Positions 46,571 through 54,891 of a DNA stretch of 64,000 nucleotides are shown in pieces. Position 1 is the first letter of the stretch, and each line of letters opens with the position of its first letter. Source of the stretch: Podospora comata (lineage: Eukaryota > Ascomycota > Sordariomycetes > Sordariales > Podosporaceae); NCBI GenBank assembly GCA_017354895.1, contig CP071496.1, positions 2,480,001 through 2,544,000 on the forward strand, written 5' to 3'. The translations under genes were made by a program, and so were the position numbers. The notes under the pieces were generated by a model. That model saw nothing but the letters and a program-made list of their open reading frames with translations, searched no databases and was not told the DNA's origin.

Positions 46571-48247
46571 ATGTCCAGCCTTCCGCTGCCTCTGGATGAG
46601 GATGCTCCCACGGGAGCGCTTGCTTGGTATGTATTTCCCTCAAATCCCTTCAGAACTTACCTTAACAGAGTAACTAACTTTCAACAAAGGTTCCCATACG
46701 GCCGTCAGGATCTTCCAGGTTGGCGCTTCGACGTCATCACCCTCCTCGCCATCATCGGCGAGTCCAGCGTCGCTGAACACGCCCAAACCCTCACAGCATC
46801 CCGTCTCTGCCTTCTCCCACGTATCATTCCCGCCCCTCAAGCCCTCCTTAAACCAGTGCGGCCTCAACGACTCCCAGAAGCCAACGCCAAAATGACAGGC
46901 GTACACAGCGGGGTGGTACTCGACACGGTAGGTTTCTTCGCAAACATCCTACAACCCCTCGACGAGATGAAGCCCTTCTCCTTCAAAGTCCTCGAGATCA
47001 AGCACACGAAGGAAGCTTTGGAAGCCATCAAAGCGGACAAAACAAGAGAGGAAAAGGGGAGACTTACCACCTCCACCAAGGGCAGCAGCTGGTGGAGAAG
47101 AGGCTGGAGAGGGCAGCAAAAACCAACAGCACCGCATATCAAACCTACCACTGATACCACCACAGTCCTCACCCCCTCCCTACCAAGCTTCTTCGGCCCA
47201 GCCAACGCCAACCCAACCGAAAAACCACCCACCCGTAAACCCACTGTTCGGTTCGCCACAGCAGCGGCAGACGACGACCTCGAACGAGGCGGCTCCACCA
47301 CCACGCTCACAACCTCTGATAATAACCACCCCCACCACCTCCCCCATCACCGAACATCAACCATCAGACCCTCCGTCCCGGCAACGTTATGCTCCCCCGT
47401 GCACCTACTTTCGATTTTTTCATTTGCCCTCACACTGGCAATCATCATCCTCTCCGCCCTCTGGGAAGACGGCACGGCCATTCTGGCCATAGTATTGATG
47501 TCGCTGGCCTCATCGGTGGTTTGCTACGCCTCGCTGTGGAAGCCCGTTCTCATGAACAGGACCACTTCGGGCAAGGTGCCCGAGGGGGATGTCGTGATCA
47601 GGACGAGGGAGGGGGCGTTTCTGCTGATCAAATGCACCGAGGAGGTGGCGCGGGAGCTGTATTCCGGGACGGAGGAGTGCAAGTATGTGGTGGAGAGCGA
47701 TCTGTACAGGCTGTACATGGGGTTGGGGATGGTGCTGCTGATGGTGAGCGTGGTGTTGCTGGGGAACTGCGGGTGGAACAGTCAGGTGCTGATTGGGGGG
47801 GGTTATATCTGTTTGAACGGGCTGTATTGGATGATGGGGTTGGTGGAGGAGAAGAGGTTTTGGGATGTGGATAGGAGGTATACCGTTCGGGATGTGACCA
47901 AGGAGGATTCAAAGGGGGCGCATGCTTTCCCGGAGGGGAAGGATAAGTGGGAGAAGGATCGGTTAGAGGATGATGAGATTCCTAGTTTTACGAGGACGAT
48001 GTGGTATGCGATCAGGGAGACGAAGGGGCAGGTGGCGTGGGTGAAGAGGAGCGGGGCGATGCCGAAGACGAAGCAGTGGAAGAGGTGGTTGGAGGAGGCG
48101 CAGAAGATGGCTGAGAAGGGGGAGAGAGGGTGGAAGGCGGTGAGGAGGAAGGGGGAGATTATGAAGGAGGAGGGGGCCGAAGATGATGCGGAACAGATGG
48201 CGCCTGCGCAGGAGGTGCAGAGGAGGGGGACTATGAGGGGGGAGTGA
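46571..48247 (+). CDS. Four-helix membrane protein of unknown function, 537 aa
   Basis: I do not recognise the family. The best model is join(46571-46626, 46690-48247). The 63 nt intron (GTATGT, TAACTAAC branch, CAAAG acceptor) joins GALAW to FPYGRQDLPGW. It is a multiple of three and has no stop, so an unspliced message would encode 558 residues with a 21-residue insert. Residues 1 to about 150 are globular-looking (FDVITLLAIIGES). A Thr/His/Pro-rich linker follows, then four hydrophobic segments at about 257-277, 283-304, 359-380 and 384-404. The last 130 residues are Lys/Glu-rich and helical, probably cytosolic (KQWKRWLEEAQKMAEKGER). There is no signal peptide. Confidence 0.82.
   Translation: MSSLPLPLDEDAPTGALAWYVFPSNPFRTYLNRVTNFQQRFPYGRQDLPGWRFDVITLLAIIGESSVAEHAQTLTASRLCLLPRIIPAPQALLKPVRPQRLPEANAKMTGVHSGVVLDTVGFFANILQPLDEMKPFSFKVLEIKHTKEALEAIKADKTREEKGRLTTSTKGSSWWRRGWRGQQKPTAPHIKPTTDTTTVLTPSLPSFFGPANANPTEKPPTRKPTVRFATAAADDDLERGGSTTTLTTSDNNHPHHLPHHRTSTIRPSVPATLCSPVHLLSIFSFALTLAIIILSALWEDGTAILAIVLMSLASSVVCYASLWKPVLMNRTTSGKVPEGDVVIRTREGAFLLIKCTEEVARELYSGTEECKYVVESDLYRLYMGLGMVLLMVSVVLLGNCGWNSQVLIGGGYICLNGLYWMMGLVEEKRFWDVDRRYTVRDVTKEDSKGAHAFPEGKDKWEKDRLEDDEIPSFTRTMWYAIRETKGQVAWVKRSGAMPKTKQWKRWLEEAQKMAEKGERGWKAVRRKGEIMKEEGAEDDAEQMAPAQEVQRRGTMRGE
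46627..46689 (+). other. Stop-free 3n intron in the membrane protein gene
   Basis: Donor GTATGT, TAACTAAC branch motif and AAAG acceptor, 63 nt with no in-frame stop. Both spliced and retained forms stay in frame. Confidence 0.75.
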
Positions 48248-50697
48248 GGGAAGTTGTGTGATGGGTGTTGGGTTGTATGGATATCATGATGCCTTGGGCG
48301 TAGCATTGGTTTGGATCTAGGATAGTGACCATCATCATAGAAAAAGGTTGGGTAGGGTCAAAATACTAGGACTCTCATGAGATGTCGTCAAACGTGGATC
48401 GCGAACACGAGCACTAGCCTTCAAAAAACGTGAAACAATCTTTCGTCGACACTGGAGTTAACGTTTGGTTCCATCCGAACCCCATAGCACAGCCCGGGCC
48501 TGGCCCTTGAATCCCGAGAGCTTGGGACCCCGCGACAAGCTTTCTATAAGTTGGCTCGAGCTTTCACGAACCTCATCTACTTCAAAGACTGCCTAGGCTC
48601 CCGTTTCTTCACATGGCAGATGTACCTACTAGCCTGCAAGCGCACATTTCTTCCCCTGAATCTCCCCGGCATTGTCTCGTCACCATTTACAAAGTAGCCC
48701 AGCCTCGGAATACAAAGGAAGCAGAAAACGTGCCGCGGCATGCCGTGCCGTACCCCCAAAACCCGGAGACATCGGAGGTGGGTCCGGATCTCGGCCGGGT
48801 CTCGGCTGGCTAAGAACCTCATCTTCACCTCAGCGCTGGCCAAGAAACTCCGCAGGTTTCCCTTGGGATTTTCCAGCTGTTAGGGAACATGCCTGGAAAC
48901 CCAGAAGCGTCATTTTTTTCACTGCAAGGTTCCATGTTGCCGATCACTTTTCGATGATGGCTGATAAGTGCTGACGTGCAGTTTTGAATCCACCCATCCC
49001 ATCCCACATCCGCATGTTGCGGTTAGAGAAACCGGATATTTCCCCAAAGGAATTTTTTTCTTTTTTCCTTCCTGTGGTCTCCTCAATGCCACCGGGATTT
49101 ATGGAGTATTCCACTCAAATCACAGTCCCATCCTCCACAATTGAGGATATCACAGTGGGATCTCTGCAAAATTTCTCAAGTTTCAGCCGATGGCGCCATC
49201 GTCCCGCATCTCCATTTTCCTGGATCTGGATTCTGAACAAAAAAGTTTTGAAGATGGGGTTGGTTGGTTGAAGTGGATAAGGTGGATTTTGAATACGAAA
49301 CTCTGCAAGGGCAGGGCTAGGTGGAATTAGCCGAAACGAGTGACTCACAAAACTCAATTGCTGTTCAACACAGCGGTTGCAAGTGGTCAGCAAAGCAATT
49401 GGGGGTTTTGATTCGACGGCGCAAAAAGAAGAGGTGAGCTTGTTGTAAGAGAAAGGGAACCGCAGAGGTCTTGTGTGTGCTATCGTCAATATATCCAGAT
49501 GTGGGTGGGCTTTGAGGCGGAGTCGTGTCTTGTGCCTCGAATGTAGTGTAGGGCTGCTGTTTTTCCATCCTCGATGCTGTGCGACCGACCGCCTCGCTGT
49601 TGTTGCCCGATCTTCACAGCCCTCGAGGACATCTGTCTGGAAACGTTTCCTTTTCTTCTTGAGCCGGGAGAAAGGACCGCAAGTCGATAGGACTACCACC
49701 GTAGCTGCGCGGTCCTAGCGGCTCTTCAACAATTGGACGATGTTACACATGCAAGCACTTCGCAAGGCGTTGCGCGTCTGGGCAGTCGGTCCCTTGACGG
49801 TTACGCAGCCCTGCCTTTTGCGCCCCCATGGAAATTACCCACATGTCCACATGGACGATTTGCAAGAATTCATTGCAGTTCCATGCGGCTCTTTTCTCAC
49901 AGCTCATATGTGTCTAGTTGTCGGTGTGCTCTACGAATCTTGTTGCTTTCGGGTTCCATGTCAACTTTTTGACATGTCAAGCCCACCGCGCCCTTGGGAG
50001 GCCTGGCAGACACCCTGAACCGTGCCGCCGGCGTAAGCCCGTCCGAGCGTCGCTCTTTTGCTGCAGTTCAACCGGAAAGGCAGAGTGGGCCCAAATCCCA
50101 CTGGTCCCGTGTTATTGGATGGGAGCCTTGTGATGAGATCCACGGTGGGGCAGTGCTACACCAGAGTGTACCACGGTACAGAATATTCAAATGGACCATC
50201 TTGGGGCTTGATTGGAGTCTATGTGTCGGGAGAAGCTGAAGAAGGTGCGAGGAAGACTGGCTCTTATGAAATTTGTGTCGGCTAACCAATCCGACACAAA
50301 CCCAATGGGAGATCAGCTTTCGCGAATGTGTTGAAGCCAAAGCTGGGCTTCAAAACTAGCAGCGACGCTACGCGGTTTGGAACCCCGCAGTCTGCAACGT
50401 TGTCAAGGCTGCGGTTTTTTTTGGAGCCGGTCGGTCCTCAAGTTTGTGACTCACACTTGCCCTTTTCGGCTGACCGTCGGCGCAGCCAATCAGATGGCAG
50501 ATCCCACCGCGCTGCCGCCTTGGAAGCCTCTGCGGCCTGGGGCAGGCGTCGGGGTGGGGCGTCCGCTCTGCTTGCCCAGGCAGTTCGCTGCCTGATTAAA
50601 ACGTCCTCTGCGCCCACTTTTCCGTCCTGCTTTCTCTTTCTCTCACCAAACCACTCACAACAACCAATTTTCAGAACAACCCAAGGCATCTACCAAG
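48248..50697. other. Intergenic region upstream of cpc-1
   Basis: This 2.4 kb region holds the cpc-1 promoter. TGACTCA motifs lie at 49341-49347 and 50448-50454. A 66-codon frame at 48613-48813, about 70 nt after a TATAAG, has no domain or splice partner. No RNA gene is seen. Confidence 0.5.
50448..50454 (+). promoter_or_regulatory. CPC1/Gcn4 response element (TGACTCA) in the cpc-1 promoter
   Basis: A perfect TGACTCA lies about 250 nt before uORF1 of the gene that encodes the TGACTCA-binding factor. Autoregulation through such sites is known for Neurospora cpc-1. Its use here is inferred. Confidence 0.6.
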
Positions 50698-50706
50698 ATG
50701 CGTTAA
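50698..50706 (+). promoter_or_regulatory. cpc-1 uORF1 (Met-Arg-stop)
   Basis: ATG CGT TAA lies in the leader, with A at -3. It is in the same frame as CPC1, and its TAA is the last in-frame stop before the 484-codon open CPC1 frame. By analogy with GCN4 uORF1, it should allow ribosomes to resume scanning. Confidence 0.75.
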
Positions 50707-51384
50707 ATCACCCCCTCCCCTCGTCGGAACTGCTCTTTGAGCCTCGTCAACATTTCTTCTTTTAAGAATTTTAACAATCTCCCCTCTCAACCCCCCCCTT
50801 CAGCTCTACCTTCACAGGTTGAACTGAACTACAGCACCCAGCTTTCCAGCTCGCGCTCCGGTTCACATCCCACCACCGCCATTCCCGGCCCAGACTTTTC
50901 AGTCTTCACCACGGATTCACATCAGTCATCATGGACTCCCTCCAGTACCTCGAGCCTGCCGGCACATTCCGCGCACCAACAGCCCCCACAGAATCTCAGC
51001 TTGCCCCAACAGGACTTCGTCTTGTTCGATTCGCCGATCAATCATCGTCCACATAGTAGCCGTACTACATCGCAACCTTCCGCCCACGGAGGTGTAAATC
51101 AACCACAGCAATATCGTAATCAGCCGCTCTTCCCGCAGCAGATCCCATCGCCATCACTGCAGAATCAGCGAGTTGCGAACATCATCCAGGCAACCGGCCA
51201 CTCCACGACTTCATCGGCATTCACCAATCGGTTTACTACACAGAACTCGCGCCCATCGCCGCAACAGTTCTACGCCTCGTCTGCTCCATCTTCGTCTGTT
51301 GCTCTGAACATTCCCAAGCAACGCCAGCACCGCCCACCCGTTCCCCTGTTTCCACAAGGTCCCGGCGGCGTGCCACCAGGTAAG
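50707..51384 (+). CDS. cpc-1: In-frame N-terminal extension of CPC1 (non-AUG initiation expected)
   Basis: These 226 codons are in frame with CPC1, with no stop and no ATG. The encoded sequence looks like real protein, with short hydrophobic motifs in a Ser/Pro/Gln-rich background (PDFSVFTTDS, QQDFVLFDSP, QFYASSAPSSSVALN, RPPVPLFPQG). Near-cognate codons in frame before uORF2 include TTG 50737, ATT 50752, AAG 50764, CTG 50824, ATT 50881 and ACG 50911. The last has the context TTCACC-ACG-G, ideal apart from its first base. Extended CPC1 isoforms from non-AUG starts have been reported in Neurospora. Which codon is used here is inference. Confidence 0.75.
50931..51056 (+). promoter_or_regulatory. 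cpc-1 uORF2 (41 codons), overlapping the extended CPC1 frame
   Basis: ATG 50931 to TAG 51056 encodes MDSLQYLEPAGTFRA... in a different frame from CPC1. By position it corresponds to the inhibitory uORF of cpc-1/GCN4, which stops ribosomes reaching the main AUG when amino acids are plentiful. The same 126 nt also code in the CPC1 extension frame. Confidence 0.8.
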
Positions 51385-52158
51385 ATGAACATTCAAGGTA
51401 ATTTCACTCCGCAACACCACCTTGCTCGCCACAGAGGCTCACACATGAGATCAGACCTGGATTTGGACGACTTCACCGCCTTTGAGGGCGGTGCGTCTAC
51501 CACGTACTCGTCGCCAGCTCTCCCGACTGTCTTCGATCTGAGCTCCAGCGTCTCGAGCACGGGGCAAAACCTGGCCACCGTCTCTCCTCAAGAGCTCATG
51601 ATGAACGAGCCCTTCATGTCAGCACCCAACTCCACTGCTTTCACCGCTTTGACTTCGCCATCGCTGTATAACGGTTCCCCCGATTTCTGCGACAGCTATG
51701 AGACCTCTCCTCACTTTGGAGGAGGAGGTGATTTCGACTCCAACCCGGACAACTGGTTCCCCCTTTTCCCAACAACCAACACGGAACCAGAAGCCCCCAA
51801 GGAGGCGGCGCTTGTTGGGCCTAAGCCTGAACAGTCCCCAGTAATTACCGCCGAGGAGCTCGAAGTCAAGTCGCCGGCATCGGGACATCGTCGCAAGTCA
51901 AGCACTTCTCCACCAACCCGCCACTCGTCCATCGCCGGTGTCAACTCTCGCCGCCGCGACAAGCCCCTTCCTCCCATCATTGTCGATGATCCCACGGATA
52001 CTGTCGCGATGAAGCGTGCTCGCAACACTCTTGCGGCTCGCAAGTCTCGGGAGCGCAAGGCCGCTCGCTTGGATGAGCTTGAGGAGAAGATTGAGAAGCT
52101 CTCTGCTGAGCGTGATCATTGGAAGCAATTGGCTTTGCAACTAGGTGCAAAAGAGTAA
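51385..52158 (+). CDS. cpc-1: Cross-pathway control bZIP factor CPC1/GCN4, 257 aa from the main AUG
   Basis: This is the transcription activator of amino-acid biosynthesis genes under starvation, binding TGACTCA as a dimer. The first in-frame ATG is 51385 (MNIQGNFTP), giving 257 residues, close to the Neurospora CPC1 length. The C-terminus carries the basic region (about 210-228, KRARNTLAARKSRERKAAR) and leucine zipper (LDELEEKIEKLSAERDHWKQ) ending QLGAKE. Acidic/aromatic activation segments include DLDLDDFTAFEGG, DFDSNPDNWFPLFP and PEFM-like hydrophobic clusters. The reading frame is open upstream without a stop to 50707 (see the separate extension entry). A GTAAGA...CACAG pair at 51380-51434 could mimic an intron, but removal would destroy the frame. 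Translational control by two uORFs is expected. Confidence 0.95.
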   Translation: MNIQGNFTPQHHLARHRGSHMRSDLDLDDFTAFEGGASTTYSSPALPTVFDLSSSVSSTGQNLATVSPQELMMNEPFMSAPNSTAFTALTSPSLYNGSPDFCDSYETSPHFGGGGDFDSNPDNWFPLFPTTNTEPEAPKEAALVGPKPEQSPVITAEELEVKSPASGHRRKSSTSPPTRHSSIAGVNSRRRDKPLPPIIVDDPTDTVAMKRARNTLAARKSRERKAARLDELEEKIEKLSAERDHWKQLALQLGAKE

Positions 52159-53137
52159 ATTGGTGCTCAGGAGTAAACCAACCAAAAAAATAATAGGCAA
52201 TCGGCTTCGTCGTACGGCACATTATCCCCCATTGTAATGGACATTGGGGAGGGGATTTCATCGGGTTCTCATTTTTTTTTCTGTCTTTTCTATGGTTTTT
52301 TACTTGGGAAGCCGGTCGTCAGCTTTGTCAGCGGACCAGGCAATGTTATTTGTCGTTCAGTATCTGGTCTCCTTGGAAGGAAATAACTAGTTGTTTTTTG
52401 ACCATTCCCCTTGATCTTTCCGGTTCATTGTGTTCTTATAGACTCAATTAAACCCTATGAACTTGTGCTCCTGATTTCTCTGGCGTGACTATCTTTGACA
52501 GAAGTTTTTGTGACTTGAGATGGTATGTGGTACTGTTGGTGACTGCTCTCGTAAGTGATACTCTCACACCTTTGGTCTCCTGACTGCTCCGTGACACGGG
52601 ACAAGCTTTCAAGAATATGTTGCTGATGCATCTGCTTCCAACTATTTCCACTGTAAAGCAGATGCCTGATGAGCCTCATTCTTCCACCAGTCCAGGTAGC
52701 TTCTCCGATGGACTTTGCGCAAGGCAACTGTGGAAAGGGTAGTCTCACGAGTAGTTGAATTAAAAAAAGATGATACGATAAAAGTAGGCTTCATGGCAGG
52801 TAGATTGCTTTGATGTATGCTGAGTTGCTCCGAAATGCAATGGTGGGTTGAGTGAGCATTATGAGAGGTGGTGGTAAGGCAATGTGTATGTTTGCCTACT
52901 TATGCATACCTTGCTCTTGTTGCAGCCTTGTGTTATCTGCTGTTCTGGGTATTGACTCGTCCTTGCTCTGATCTGCTACACTCTGGTTGCTTCTGTGGCT
53001 GTTCTTTCCTACATGGTCTTCTTCCGAGTGCTCTCTTTTCAAACAGCCCCCTTATTCACTACCTGCTCCAACCGCCTCCCCATTCGCGATTTCTGGCTAT
53101 TCCATCTCCATTTTCCCCTCCCAAGGTGCTGTTTGTT

Positions 53138-53401
53138 ACCTGGCACCCTCCCCACGAAATGATTAGCACAGCAAGTAAGCTAACCCCTTATTATACTGTA
53201 AACCATACCTTAAGTAATAGGATTTCTTTTTTTACTCTCTTTAAAGGCTTGCTAACTGTTTTTAAAGACTATTAACTATCTTTCACAGTGTATTAACTAT
53301 CTTTAAAGGACGAACGCCTATCTTTCGAGGTATGGTTTATAGTATAATGTAGATTTAACCTACTTTTGAGTGCTAATTATTTTGTGGTGAGGGTGCCTGG
53401 T
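53138..53401. mobile_element. MITE-like element with long terminal inverted repeats, 264 bp
   Basis: The left arm (53138-53210) and right arm (53328-53401) are inverted copies. The outer 32 bases match at 28 positions (ACC[T/A]GGCACCCTC...ATTAGCAC), and the inner TTATACTGTAAACCATACCT matches at 19 of 20. The interior is A/T-rich with CTTTAAAG-type motifs and no coding potential. Two of the outer mismatches are G/A, compatible with repeat-induced point mutation. I could not identify a target-site duplication or an autonomous relative. It is a non-autonomous DNA-transposon remnant by structure; the superfamily is unknown. Confidence 0.75.
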
Positions 53402-54740
53402 CGTCCATCTTCCAGTTGCCGCTGTTCACTTGTTTTGTCCAAGCCGTCTCCTTCAAGTTGACTCGTTTCGACTTACTACTCGCCCACAATCATCATAGTT
53501 TTTCAAAAGACACAGCCGGCCAGCATCCACGCAGCAGACTCACAACTGAGTCATCATCAACATCCAGTCAGCCAACGTCAACATATCAACAGCAACGAGC
53601 AACAAACCATAACCAGCCAGTAGTTGCCAGTCCATCCGTCAGTTCCTGTATGTATATCACCAGTCACATTGAAAAGTCACGCATATCATCAGTCCCCAAA
53701 AGTAGCGCATAGCCTCATGTCATTTTGTATTCTCCAATTGGCCCCCCTTTCCTATCTTAACTCCCTATCTTCAAACTACCATACAACCCCTTCCTCTTCT
53801 CTCCTCCCCCCTCCCATCCCCATCATCAACCACCCAGCATTAATCACAAATAGTTTTTATCAATATCGTATCCCAGTTCAAGAAAAAAGCAATAATATCA
53901 CCCCCCTCTTCCCCCTTCTTCACCACCCCATCCATCCCCTCATCATCTTTTCTTTACTTTTCTCATTCCATCCAACCAGCACACCAATCATAACCCATCA
54001 TCCCCGTGCACCATCACTCATACACAAAAAGCACAACAAACCAACAACCCCGCATAAGAAAAAAAAAACCAACACAAGAAAAGGACATAGCCACATAACA
54101 ATAAAGCTCCCGATTCACAGTATGCTCTACTACATGAAACTACTTTCTTTCTTTCCTTCCCCTCTACCACGAAAACGTAAAACCCCCTTTTGTATACCTC
54201 CCCTCCCACACACCCAATCATTGCTCTGTCTTGAGTGCCCAAAAAAATGGGCAGAATCAAATGCCCCCGAAGACCAAAAGCCGCCGAACCACAACGAGAG
54301 AGAAACACCCAACCCCCAGAAAGAAGAACCCCCCCCTTTAACGAAGAGAATGGTAGAAGAAAAAAAGTTAGTAGTAAAATAGTAAAAATAAAATAAAACC
54401 GTTTTGTTTAATAGAAGAAAATAAATAAAGGGAAGCCACTCGCTCTCTCTTCTGCTCTTCTTTCTCTTCTTGTTGCACCCCCCCCTAATGTGCCTACTCC
54501 TTCTCTCTGTTCCTCCCTCTTCACCCAACTCAATATGTAAACCATCTCCATCATCTCCCCTTAAGCAACCAAGACGGATGGATCGACGGATGAATGGATG
54601 GCGTCTCCAATAATACTCGTACATATACACAAAAGGTTCGTGGGTATGTTGATGTTGATGGGGATGAAAAAAAAAGAGTTCCGCGGGTTTAGAATTGTGG
54701 TATCGTGTTTTGGTATCGTAGTGAACAATGTTGTGTGTAT

Positions 54741-54748
<8 letters not shown>

Positions 54749-54812
<64 letters not shown>
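54749..54812. repeat. (GT)n microsatellite
   Basis: About 32 GT units followed by GGGTAGGTGGGTGGGTGAGT variants. It lies in the 3' flank of the byr4-like gene. Confidence 0.92.
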
Positions 54813-54817
<5 letters not shown>

Positions 54818-54891
54818 GGTGGGTGGGTGAGTGAGTGAGTGGGTGGGTGTTTGTGTTTGCGGGTCCCGACCATGCTAAACTTCCCATCCAT

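Larger units (their letters stand above)
52159..54891. other. Convergent intergenic region cpc-1 / byr4-like gene
   Basis: This 2.7 kb region contains a MITE-like inverted-repeat element (53138-53401) and a GT microsatellite (54749-54812). A long AC/CT-biased stretch (53620-54540) stays open in one frame only because of its composition. No gene is supported. Confidence 0.6.

Noticed and set aside
48613-48813. 66-codon ORF about 70 nt after a TATAAG
   Set aside because: It has no domain or splice continuation, and average composition. I kept it only as a note in the spacer entry.
51380-51434. Potential 55 nt intron in cpc-1 (GTAAGA...CACAG)
   Set aside because: Removal deletes the main AUG, shifts the extended frame to an early stop, and lacks a clear branch site.
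53624-54382. 252-codon plus-strand frame downstream of cpc-1
   Set aside because: The sequence is AC/CT-biased low-complexity spacer that avoids stops by composition, and it runs into homopolymers.
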